Below are positions 8,504 to 16,838 of a DNA stretch of 26,825 nucleotides, one piece after another (position 1 is the first letter of the stretch; each line of letters starts with the position of its first letter). The translations under genes and the position numbers were made by a program. Location of the stretch: contig PDSZ01000007.1 in assembly GCA_002748705.1 (NCBI GenBank), positions 1 through 26,825 of the forward strand, read 5' to 3'. Source of the stretch: Candidatus Fermentibacterota bacterium (lineage in GTDB: Bacteria > Fermentibacterota > Fermentibacteria > Fermentibacterales > Fermentibacteraceae). The notes beneath the pieces were generated by a model. It was given only the letters and a program-made list of their open reading frames with translations, was not told the DNA's origin and did not search any database.

Positions 8504-9280
8504 ATGAATACCCTTCATGTAGGTTCTGAAATACGCAAACTCCGGGAAACAGCAGGTATGTCCCAGGAATATCTGGCCGGGTTAGTTGGCGTATCACGGC
8601 CATCCATTGCCAACATCGAAAGCGGAAAAAGAAAGATCTCCGCAGATGAACTGATTCAGTTTGCTGAGATCTTCGGTCTTACTCTGGATCAGCTTGTGAA
8701 TCCGTCATTGAGGCCGGAGATTGGTGTAGAGGAGGGCAACGCAGCTGAAACACCAGAGGAATCCATGAGAATCAGCATTCCCCGTGAGAACTACGACAAG
8801 TTCAGGGAGGTGCTCCTCTATATCCTTGCAGAAATCGGAGCAAGACCCAATGTGGGGCAGACGGTGCTTTACAAGCTTCTCTATTTCATCGACTTCGATT
8901 TCTACGAGAGGTATGAAGAACAGCTGATAGGAGCGGTGTACATAAAGAATCACTATGGGCCTACTCCAACACACTTCAAGAGGCTCGTAGAGGAAATGGA
9001 GGCAGATGGTTCCCTGGAAGCCGTTTCCTCCAAGTACTTCAAGTACAGGCAAACGAAATACCTTCCCAGAAGAACACCTGATCTGTCACTTCTTTCAGCA
9101 CGGGAGCTGCAGATGATCGACGAGGTAATCAACAGGCTGGGGCATATGACAGCATCCCGGCTCAGCGATTACTCACATGGAGACACACCATGGCTGGGTG
9201 CGGAAGAAGGCGAAAAGATCAGTTATGAAATGGTCTTCTACAGAACTCCGGAATACTCTGCCAGAAACTATACCGACTGA
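8504..9280 (+). CDS. HTH-Panacea antitoxin (SocA-like domain)
   Basis: The 258-residue product starts at the ATG at 8504, which has AAGGAGA five bases upstream. An ATG 18 bases earlier has no usable site. Residues about 5-60 are a classic XRE/Cro helix-turn-helix (GSEIRKLRETAGMSQEYLA, then GVSRPSIANIESGKRKIS). After an acidic linker, residues about 95-230 carry the Panacea/DUF4065 domain also found in SocA: VGQTVLYKLLYFIDFDFYER, then NHYGPTPTHFKRLVEEME. Panacea is known as a versatile antitoxin domain that pairs with unrelated toxins. Here it is coupled to a RelE-like toxin by a shared base (TGATG). The HTH makes it the likely autorepressor of the operon. Confidence 0.88.
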   Translation: MNTLHVGSEIRKLRETAGMSQEYLAGLVGVSRPSIANIESGKRKISADELIQFAEIFGLTLDQLVNPSLRPEIGVEEGNAAETPEESMRISIPRENYDKFREVLLYILAEIGARPNVGQTVLYKLLYFIDFDFYERYEEQLIGAVYIKNHYGPTPTHFKRLVEEMEADGSLEAVSSKYFKYRQTKYLPRRTPDLSLLSARELQMIDEVINRLGHMTASRLSDYSHGDTPWLGAEEGEKISYEMVFYRTPEYSARNYTD

Positions 9281-9663
9281 TGAGCGAAACAGCCTTTATC
9301 TTCGAAACCACACCGGAGTTCGACAAAGACCTCAAAAAGTACTCCAGAAAACACCGCTCCCTCCCTGAAGACATCGAGAATCTCAAAACAGCCATGAAAG
9401 TGGCACACTTCACAGATGGAATCTCAAGTATGGGCTTTTTCCCTGTTTCTCATCCTGAGATACCAGAGGGTTTCTTCATCGCAAAGAAGTTCGCCTGTAA
9501 ATCACTAAAAGGCAGCGGAAGCAGATCCGGTTACAGGGTTGTATACCACCTTCAGGGCGAAGTCTTCAAGATATGCCTGCTTGAGCTCTACCGCAAGAAT
9601 GAAAAGGCGGTTGAAGACTTCCAGAGGCTAAAGGACTGCAAGTTCACAAAAGAGAATTGCTAA
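9280..9663 (+). CDS. RelE/ParE-superfamily toxin
   Basis: This 127-residue protein is translated from an ATG overlapping the antitoxin stop by one base, indicating translational coupling. The N-terminus (FETTPEFDKDLKKYSRKHRS) and C-terminus (SGYRVVYHLQGEVFKICLLELYRKNEK) have the strand-helix-helix-strand pattern of RelE/ParE toxins. It is longer than the usual 85-100 residues because of an insert around residues 45-75 (GMGFFPV-like region through FFIAKKFACKS). The family either cleaves mRNA on ribosomes or poisons gyrase; the sequence does not say which. Arg and Lys residues in the C-terminal strands could be catalytic. The neutraliser is almost certainly the gene upstream. Confidence 0.8.
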   Translation: MSETAFIFETTPEFDKDLKKYSRKHRSLPEDIENLKTAMKVAHFTDGISSMGFFPVSHPEIPEGFFIAKKFACKSLKGSGSRSGYRVVYHLQGEVFKICLLELYRKNEKAVEDFQRLKDCKFTKENC

Positions 9664-9702
9664 TGCTTACCCTGCAAGGGATCTGTAACGCAGAGAAACA
9701 GG

Positions 9703-9738
9703 CAGGCAGTGGATACCACTTGCCTGGGTTGCTTTTTT
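9703..9738 (+). terminator. Intrinsic terminator after the toxin gene
   Basis: A GC-rich 10-bp stem (9703-9712 with 9716-9726, one bulged T, three-base loop) is followed after a few bases by six T at 9733-9738. It lies 40 bases past the toxin stop and separates the toxin-antitoxin operon from the HNH gene. Confidence 0.75.
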
Positions 9739-9795
9739 CTGCAATAGTGGTTTTTCTGGAACCGAGAGGTTTGAGGTCATACTGGCAGGAGCGAA

Positions 9796-10716
9796 ATGAT
9801 CAAGTCCTTCGTTGGAGTAACTGACAGAGAGTGGTTCGATTTCCTTCGCCAAAGACCTCAAGTGAACGAGATCAACTTCTGGCAGCCCTCTGGAAAGACT
9901 CAGTTCAGAGCACTAAAGCCCGGTGAAATGTTTCTATTCAAGCTTCACAGCCCACTCAACTACATTGTGGGCGGTGGAGTGTTCACCCACTCATCGATAC
10001 TCCCGATCAGCCTTGCCTGGGAAGCATTCGGTCCGGGCAACGGTGCTTCAGATCTCATGGAGATGAAGAACCGGGTTGCAAAGTATCGCAGTATACAGGT
10101 TTCTCCTTTCGAGGATTACCGGATCGGATGCATTTTGCTTGAGCAGCCGTTTTACTTCCAGGAAAAGGACTGGATTCCAGTACCTGAAGACTGGAAGCCC
10201 AATCTTGTCAGGGGCAAGACATATGATCTCAGCGTTCAGCCCGGCAGAGGGTTGTGGAGTGAGGTTTCTGCCAGGATTGCCCGGTCCTCGTCAGAATCAG
10301 CGGCTCTTGAAGTCCCCGCTTATGGAGATCCGGTTCTTGTAAAGCCAAGGCTGGGGCAGGGGGGCTTCAGAGTTCTGGTTACGGATTCTTATCAGAGGAG
10401 ATGCGCCTTTTCCGGTGAGAAAACCCTTCCTGCCCTTGATGCAGCGCATATCAAACCCTACACCATCGGTCACGATCACAGTGTTTCCAACGGCATTCTT
10501 CTTCGCAAGGACATACACGCACTCTTTGACAGGGGCTACATCACTGTCTCACCTGATTACCGGATTGAAGTAAGCAGGAGAATAAAGGAAGAGTTCGAAA
10601 ATGGCAGAGACTACTACAAGTTCCACGGCACCGAGATGAGACTGCCTGTAACACAGGATAAGAAGCCAGACAGAAACGCCCTGGAATGGCATAACGATAC
10701 GGTGTTTCTGGGGTAG
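9796..10716 (+). CDS. HNH endonuclease (predicted restriction endonuclease)
   Basis: A 306-residue product with AGGAG four bases before the ATG. The C-terminal third is an HNH_2-type nuclease. It has CAFSGEKTLPALDAAHIKPY (His218), VSNGILLRKDIHALFDRGYI (Asn232, His241), and the usual closing strand ending at ALEWHNDTVFL. The N-terminal 180 residues (FLKPGEMFLFKL-like strands, YIVGGGVFTHSS) suggest a small beta-barrel of the EVE/PUA sort, which would fit reading modified bases, but that part is inference. Proteins of this design are annotated as predicted restriction endonucleases (COG3440 type). It lies 167 bases upstream of the large helicase operon on the same strand and may be co-regulated with it or be an independent type IV-like enzyme. 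Confidence 0.85.
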   Translation: MIKSFVGVTDREWFDFLRQRPQVNEINFWQPSGKTQFRALKPGEMFLFKLHSPLNYIVGGGVFTHSSILPISLAWEAFGPGNGASDLMEMKNRVAKYRSIQVSPFEDYRIGCILLEQPFYFQEKDWIPVPEDWKPNLVRGKTYDLSVQPGRGLWSEVSARIARSSSESAALEVPAYGDPVLVKPRLGQGGFRVLVTDSYQRRCAFSGEKTLPALDAAHIKPYTIGHDHSVSNGILLRKDIHALFDRGYITVSPDYRIEVSRRIKEEFENGRDYYKFHGTEMRLPVTQDKKPDRNALEWHNDTVFLG

Positions 10717-10883
10717 AAACGGATCAAAGAAAAGCCACTGAGTAATGAACCCCAAGCGCGGTAACAGTTGCTCCTGATAACCTACTGGAAAACTATGAAA
10801 TGGGGCCTTGTTTCCCGGGCCACATTTGTTAATAATGATTTTTCTTGTTGATTTGCATGCGATCCTTTGATAGATGGGGATGT

Positions 10884-13800
10884 ATGGACGCTTTTAAATT
10901 GCGTGAGAAGATCGTAAACAGGTACAAATCTTATGTCCGCAGCTTTATTAACATTCGTGACCCACGAATAAAGAATGAGGTTAACAGGACTGTAGACAGG
11001 GGCCTTCTCTGGCCAGATCCGCTCATTCAGATCAACCCGAAGTTCCAGACCGGTGAATCCATCACTGATTTCATTCAGCAGGGAGTGCTTCATCCCGAGT
11101 GTGAGAAGATCTTCTCCATCAAGAAGCAGGACACATTACCAAAGCCGCTTACACTTTACAGACATCAGGCTGAAGCGATAAAAACTGCACATCGCGGCGA
11201 GAACTATGTACTCACAACAGGTACCGGTTCAGGTAAAAGTCTTTCCTACATCATTCCCATTGTTAACTATGCGCTGCAGAACAGGGAGAAAAAGGGCGTT
11301 AAGGCTATCATTGTCTATCCCCTCAATGCCCTTGCCAACAGCCAGATCGAGGAATTGAACCGATTCGTAAACAAGGGCTATCCCAACGAGAATGGACCGG
11401 TTACTTTCAAAAGGTATACAGGGCAGGAAAAAGAAGATGAAAAGCAGGAAGTTAGGGCCAATCCACCTGGCATTCTCCTTACAAACTATGTGATGCTGGA
11501 GCTGATTCTCACCCGTCCAGAGGAAAAGGTGATAATCAGGAACGCACAGGGGCTGAGATTCCTGGTGCTTGATGAGCTGCACACATACAGAGGCCGTCAG
11601 GGTGCGGATGTGGCAATGCTTGTTAGAAGGGCCAAGAACTACTTCTCAGCCGATAACCTTATCTGTGTGGGCACATCAGCCACCATGGCAGGTGAGGGAA
11701 ACCCTGCTGAGAGCACCAGGCAGGTTGCTGAAGTGGCCTCAAAGCTCTTCGGCTCTGAAGTGAAACCTGAGAACATCATCGGTGAGTCCCTTACCAGGGT
11801 CACGAAAACATGTGATGAGAAATCCCTGGAGTTCAGAGAAAATCTGAAACAAGCCCTTACCGATAAGAACATTCCGACAACCCTTGATGAGTTCAGAAAG
11901 AATCCTCTTGCCCAGTGGGTGGAAAACAACTTCGGAGTTGAAGAGGATTCACAGGGAAACCTCAAGAGAGCCATGCCAAAACCGCTTAAAGGTGAGAATG
12001 GCGTTGGTAAGAAGCTCGCATCAGAGTTTGAGCTGAAAGCCAATGAAACAGAGCAGACCATCAGAGATGTTCTCGACGCTGGAAACACTATCAAGTCGGA
12101 AGATTCAGAGGACAAGCCCTGCTTCGCGTACAGACTCCACCAGTTCATAAGCCCCAGTGAAACGGTCTTTACCACTCTGGAGGAGCCTGATAAGAGAAAA
12201 GTCACACTTAGCGGGCAGTACTACTCTCCATCAGACCCGGATAAGATTCTGTACCCCATGGTATTCTGTCGTGAATGCGGTCAGGAGTTCCATGCGGTAA
12301 GGATGGACGCCGACTCCGGGATGATCGAACCCAGGGAGTTTCATGATCTTCAGAAAAACCAGGAAGAATTCACCGATGGTTACCTCTACCTGAACATGGA
12401 TGAACCCTGGCCTGAAGACAGGGAAGAGGTTTACAGAAAGCTTCCTGAGGACTGGCTGGAGGAGAAGGACGGAAGGCTGTATCTCCCCAAGACCAGAAGA
12501 TCATGGGCTCCCCGCGCCATCAGCTTCAATGCTCTGGGACTGCAGAATGAAAAAGGGCTCAGGTTTGCCTTCATAAAGGCACCGTTCAGATTCTGCCCCA
12601 ACTGCGGTGTTACATACGCACCTCAGCAGGGTGATTTCGGAAAACTTGCATCCCTGGGAACCGAGGGCAGAAGCACCGCCACAACAATCCTTGCCCTGGG
12701 AACACTTTCAAACCTCCTTATGGACAAAGATCTTGAAAAAGAGGCCAGAAAGCTTCTCAGTTTCACCGACAACAGGCAGGACGCTTCACTTCAGGCTGGT
12801 CACTTCAACGACTTCATTCAGATGGGAATTCTTCGGGCAGGCATCTACAAGGCAGTAAAGAAAGCAGGGGAAAAGGGTCTTAACTACGAGAACCTTATTG
12901 ATGAGGTGTTCGACGCGATGAACATTCCGTTCCCGGAATACGCTGCGGACCCCGATGTTTTCCTTCTGGCCAGACAGGAAGTAAACAAGGTTTTCAAGGG
13001 AGTACTAGGCTACAGGATCTACAGTGATCTTCGCCGTGGCTGGCGAGTGAATGTACCAAATCTGGAGCAGGTTGGGCTTCTGACAATCGAGTACAGCCAC
13101 CTGGACATAATCTCTGAAAAAACAGACTTCTGGAGCAGTACCCATGAAGCCCTGGCAACAGCTTCATCTGAAGAGCGAAAGAGCATACTGAAAACACTCC
13201 TGGACTACATGCGAAGAGAGCTTGTGATAAAAACCGACTACCTGGATCCAGAGTATCAAGGAAGGATTGTCAGATCATCCAACCAGCGCCTCAGGGATTC
13301 ATGGGCACTTGATGAGGACGACAAACTATCCTACTCGAGTGTTCTGTTCCCTACTTCGAGACCAATAGATGATCGATTCCTGAAAGACGAGAAGAAATAC
13401 CGCTTCATGTCCGCTAGGGGCGGAATGGGCAGGTATCTAAGAAGAGCTTCCACTCTTCCCGGATACAGCGATAAATTAAACCTCGAAGAAACCGATCAGA
13501 TCATCAGTGAACTTCTTGAAGTTCTCAGAAGAGCCGGTATAGTTGAGAAGCTGCCTCAGATAAGGAAGAACCTGTCAGGTTTCAGGCTTAACTCCGCAAG
13601 CCTGATCTGGAAAGCCGGTAACGGAGAATCCCCCGCTCCAGACCCTATAAGAGTAGTAAAGGAATCTGAAAGCCGCAGAAAGATCAATGCCTACTTCAAG
13701 GACTTCTATGAAAGAGTGGGCAACAGAATACCTGAGATAAAAGCAGCGGAGCATACCGCCCAGGTGAAGAGCTACATAAGAGAAGAAAGAGAAAAGGCTT

Positions 13801-16055
13801 TCCGAAAAGCCAATCTCCCCATTCTATTCTGCTCACCAACCATGGAGCTGGGTGTAGACATTGCCCAGCTCAATGTGGTGAACATGCGCAATGTTCCACC
13901 GAACCCCGCCAACTACGCCCAGCGTTCAGGCAGGGCAGGCAGGAGCGGTCAGCCGGCCCTTGTTTACACCTACTGCGGCAAGAGCCGTCCCCACGACCAG
14001 TACTTCTTCAGAAAGCCCGAGCAGATGGTTGCCGGCGCGGTGCTCCCCCCGAGAATCGACATGGTTAACGAAGAGCTTATCCTCAGCCACCTTCATTCGA
14101 TCTGGCTTGCTGAAACAGGTGTGAAGCTCGGTAAATCCCTGAAGGACATTCTCGATCTGGGAGAAAAAAGAGAAGAACCCAGGCTCTACCAGCACATCCG
14201 CGATGAACTGGAAAAAGACCACATCACAGAAAGAACCCTAAGAAGAGTTGAAGAGATCTACAGAGACCTTATCCCTGAATTGAAAAAGGCCTTCTGGTAT
14301 GAGGAAGGCTGGTTCGAGAAGCAGCTTTCAAGGGTAATGGATCGTTTTGAGCAGGCAATGGAAAGATGGAAGTACCTCTATATGTCCGCTGCCAGCCAGA
14401 TGAAACTGCAACATGACATTGTGATGAATGCCAAGGAACGGGAGAGAAAGGACAGGGATAGAGCTGGACGGCTTTACAATGAGGCGAAAAGGCAGAGAGA
14501 TCTGCTCCTTAACGAGGACTTCGACCTGGGCAGTGATTTCTACAGCTACCGCTACTTTGCCAGCGAGGGTTTTCTTCCCGGCTACAACTTCCCCAGGCTT
14601 CCCCTCAACGCCTACATCCCGGGCAAGAGAAAACGCAGTGAGGGAGAATACCTCTCCCGCAGCAGATTCCTTGCAATAAGCGAGTTCGGTCCCAGATCCA
14701 TGATCTACCACGAGGGAGCCAAGTACGAAATAGACAGGGTGATCTTTCAGGTTGAAGGAGAAGAGATATCAACAGGTGAGATTAAGATCTGTGAGAACTG
14801 CGGCTATCTGCATGAGATAAAAACTCCACCGGGTCCTGATCTCTGCGAGAATTGTGAAACAGCTCTCCCTGTTCCCATGAGCAACATGTTCCGTCTGAGA
14901 AATGTTGCAACAAGACGCAAGCAAAGGATAAGCGCAGACGAAGAAGAGCGCATGCGTTACGGCTTTGAGCTTAGAACCGCTGTAAGGTTCGCAAAATCAG
15001 CAAAGGGTAGATACAGCAGAACCAGTACAGTAAAGGACAAAGACGGGAACACAATCCTCAACCTCAAGTATGGTCCTTCAGCCACACTCTGGAGAATCAA
15101 CCTGGGTTGGAAACGCCGCAAGGAGCAGTACAAGTACGGCTTCATCCTGGACATTGAGAAGGGCCGCTGGGAAACCCAGGAAAAGGAAGAGACCAACAGT
15201 GATAATCCACAGGCAGCCGTTACAAAACGAGTTATCCCCTATGTTGAAGACACAAAGAACTGCCTGATTGTTGAACCAGCCACAAAGCTTACCAGAGAGC
15301 AGTTCTTTTCATTCATGTCCGCCCTCAAGAATGCAGTTCAGGTTGTATACAAAATTGAGGACCGTGAGCTTGCAGCTGAAGCAATGCCCACAAAGGCAGC
15401 TCCCACCAGCATCCTTCTTTATGAATCATCGGAGGGCGGAGCAGGAGTTCTGGAACGCATCCTCAACGAGGAAAACTCCATCACGAGAATCGCAACAGAA
15501 GCCCTGAGCATCTGCCACTTCAACACGGAAACAGGCGAAAACGAAGCAGATGAACAGGAATGCAGCAAAGCCTGCTACAGTTGCATTATGAGCTACTACA
15601 ACCAATCTGAGCACAAGCTCCTGAACCGCCACAGCATCAAAGACCTCCTGATGAGCCTGAAAGAGAGCAAACACAAGATATCCCCAACGGATAAAACCCG
15701 TGAAGAACACCTCCAGAGACTCAAAGCCCTCTGTGAATCCGACCTTGAAAGAGAATGGCTGAACTTTCTGGAAGAAAACAACCTCAAGCTTCCAGACAAA
15801 GCACAGGTCCTCATCAAGGAAGCCAACACCAGAGTAGACTTCCTCTACGAGAAAGACTGCATCGCAGTGTTCATAGACGGCCCCCACCACGACAATGAGA
15901 AGGTGAAGAAGGATGATGCGGAGAAGAGGGAGAATCTGGAGGAGATGGGGTATGAGGTGGCTGTGTTTCACTACAGCGAGAAAAGCTCTTGGAATGGAAA
16001 CAAATCCATGTTCCTGCTGATGAGTTCAGGAGGAGGCAGGTGCAATGACTTCTAG
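10884..16055 (+). CDS. DUF1998 DEAD/H helicase with C-terminal nuclease-like domain
   Basis: I use the ATG at 10884 (MDAFKLREKIVNRYK, preceded by GGGGA); a TTG at 10845 would give 1736 residues. Domains: Q-like motif LYRHQAEAI; Walker A TGTGSGKS (112-119); DELH (230-233); GTSATM; CxxC pairs at 462/465 and 571/574; motif VI QRSGRAGR (1013-1020); and a Cys4 cluster at 1303/1306/1321/1324. The DUF1998 region follows, with YESSEGGAGV (about 1513) and CSKACYSC (1560-1567). The C-terminus has RVDFLY (Asp1652) and VFIDGPHH (Asp1665), as in Vsr/DUF559-type nucleases. DUF1998 helicases are core parts of DISARM and Druantia (DruE). Here the DrmA-like motor and DrmB-like DUF1998 appear in one chain. It is the first gene of a long operon and overlaps the next gene by 11 bases. 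Confidence 0.9.
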   Translation: MDAFKLREKIVNRYKSYVRSFINIRDPRIKNEVNRTVDRGLLWPDPLIQINPKFQTGESITDFIQQGVLHPECEKIFSIKKQDTLPKPLTLYRHQAEAIKTAHRGENYVLTTGTGSGKSLSYIIPIVNYALQNREKKGVKAIIVYPLNALANSQIEELNRFVNKGYPNENGPVTFKRYTGQEKEDEKQEVRANPPGILLTNYVMLELILTRPEEKVIIRNAQGLRFLVLDELHTYRGRQGADVAMLVRRAKNYFSADNLICVGTSATMAGEGNPAESTRQVAEVASKLFGSEVKPENIIGESLTRVTKTCDEKSLEFRENLKQALTDKNIPTTLDEFRKNPLAQWVENNFGVEEDSQGNLKRAMPKPLKGENGVGKKLASEFELKANETEQTIRDVLDAGNTIKSEDSEDKPCFAYRLHQFISPSETVFTTLEEPDKRKVTLSGQYYSPSDPDKILYPMVFCRECGQEFHAVRMDADSGMIEPREFHDLQKNQEEFTDGYLYLNMDEPWPEDREEVYRKLPEDWLEEKDGRLYLPKTRRSWAPRAISFNALGLQNEKGLRFAFIKAPFRFCPNCGVTYAPQQGDFGKLASLGTEGRSTATTILALGTLSNLLMDKDLEKEARKLLSFTDNRQDASLQAGHFNDFIQMGILRAGIYKAVKKAGEKGLNYENLIDEVFDAMNIPFPEYAADPDVFLLARQEVNKVFKGVLGYRIYSDLRRGWRVNVPNLEQVGLLTIEYSHLDIISEKTDFWSSTHEALATASSEERKSILKTLLDYMRRELVIKTDYLDPEYQGRIVRSSNQRLRDSWALDEDDKLSYSSVLFPTSRPIDDRFLKDEKKYRFMSARGGMGRYLRRASTLPGYSDKLNLEETDQIISELLEVLRRAGIVEKLPQIRKNLSGFRLNSASLIWKAGNGESPAPDPIRVVKESESRRKINAYFKDFYERVGNRIPEIKAAEHTAQVKSYIREEREKAFRKANLPILFCSPTMELGVDIAQLNVVNMRNVPPNPANYAQRSGRAGRSGQPALVYTYCGKSRPHDQYFFRKPEQMVAGAVLPPRIDMVNEELILSHLHSIWLAETGVKLGKSLKDILDLGEKREEPRLYQHIRDELEKDHITERTLRRVEEIYRDLIPELKKAFWYEEGWFEKQLSRVMDRFEQAMERWKYLYMSAASQMKLQHDIVMNAKERERKDRDRAGRLYNEAKRQRDLLLNEDFDLGSDFYSYRYFASEGFLPGYNFPRLPLNAYIPGKRKRSEGEYLSRSRFLAISEFGPRSMIYHEGAKYEIDRVIFQVEGEEISTGEIKICENCGYLHEIKTPPGPDLCENCETALPVPMSNMFRLRNVATRRKQRISADEEERMRYGFELRTAVRFAKSAKGRYSRTSTVKDKDGNTILNLKYGPSATLWRINLGWKRRKEQYKYGFILDIEKGRWETQEKEETNSDNPQAAVTKRVIPYVEDTKNCLIVEPATKLTREQFFSFMSALKNAVQVVYKIEDRELAAEAMPTKAAPTSILLYESSEGGAGVLERILNEENSITRIATEALSICHFNTETGENEADEQECSKACYSCIMSYYNQSEHKLLNRHSIKDLLMSLKESKHKISPTDKTREEHLQRLKALCESDLEREWLNFLEENNLKLPDKAQVLIKEANTRVDFLYEKDCIAVFIDGPHHDNEKVKKDDAEKRENLEEMGYEVAVFHYSEKSSWNGNKSMFLLMSSGGGRCNDF

Positions 16056-16836
16056 CGAGTTCTTCATTGGAGTAGTCATTGCATCAATAGGACCGCTTCT
16101 TCTTGGAGTGGGTTTTCTCTACAAAGCCCGTCAGGAAAAGATAAGAACAAGGCGGAGAGCCGCCTATCTGCTGTTGGAAATATGGAATTACATTGCTTTT
16201 ACATGCTATTTCCCTGTTGAGAAGATGATTACCGACATGATTGAACTTGTGAAACAGAAAATTTCTTTTCCGCTTCCCGAAGATGAGAATGCCAGTACAG
16301 ATGCAATCAACAAGATAACTCCCATAATGACAAGTCACATTCTGGAACAGCAGATAGAATGCGTAAACAGATATGAGAAGCTATACATGGAAGCAATTGA
16401 TCTTATGTCATACACAGACCCCATGCTGGCTTTCTCGATCAGCTCTGCTGGTAATGTTAGAAAGAATCTGGAGAGGAGCAAAGCGCAACTTGAGGAAATG
16501 GGTGAGGATTCGGTTGATGATGATCTTCTCAACGATTTCCTAGGCCAGTTCAAGGCTGGTGTTACAGAAAATGTTACCCATGATGCGCTTGACTCACTTG
16601 AAGATGAAATCTCTGAGCTGACCGGAAAAATCGGTCCTCTTATTCACAGGAAGTGCAAGAAGCTTTTTAAAGATTCGAAAGTAGATGTAACAAGGGAGAA
16701 GGAGTACAGGGAAACTCTTGAAAAAGCAACAGAGGAGATTGTTCAAGTATTGCTGGTAACGCTGACCAATATCGTTCAGAGAATCCCAAATGGTGAAGCA
16801 AGCCTAGAAAAACTTCAAAGCAAGGATAGCACTTAA
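16045..16836 (+). CDS. Membrane-anchored helical protein of unknown function
   Basis: This 263-residue product is not one I recognise. An N-terminal hydrophobic segment (residues 7-27, FIGVVIASIGPLLLGVGFLY) is followed by RTRRR, predicting a single anchor with the body in the cytoplasm. A second moderately hydrophobic stretch (39-58) could be membrane-associated. The rest is alpha-helical and charged, with likely coiled-coil stretches around 130-160 and 185-255. The start overlaps the helicase stop by 11 bases and the stop is 2 bases from the next start, so it is an integral part of the operon. A membrane-bound member suggests a scaffold or effector at the envelope, but no catalytic motif is visible. 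Confidence 0.8.
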   Translation: MTSSEFFIGVVIASIGPLLLGVGFLYKARQEKIRTRRRAAYLLLEIWNYIAFTCYFPVEKMITDMIELVKQKISFPLPEDENASTDAINKITPIMTSHILEQQIECVNRYEKLYMEAIDLMSYTDPMLAFSISSAGNVRKNLERSKAQLEEMGEDSVDDDLLNDFLGQFKAGVTENVTHDALDSLEDEISELTGKIGPLIHRKCKKLFKDSKVDVTREKEYRETLEKATEEIVQVLLVTLTNIVQRIPNGEASLEKLQSKDST

Positions 16837-16838
16837 TC

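Noticed and set aside
11639..12205. Long antisense open frame, 188 codons on the minus strand
   Set aside because: It lies wholly inside the helicase gene, has no homology that I recognise and no ribosome binding site; it is a shadow of the plus-strand codon pattern.
15426..15971. Antisense open frame rich in Val, Leu and Phe
   Set aside because: It mirrors the conserved DUF1998 and nuclease coding sequence, and its hydrophobicity follows from antisense reading of charged codons.
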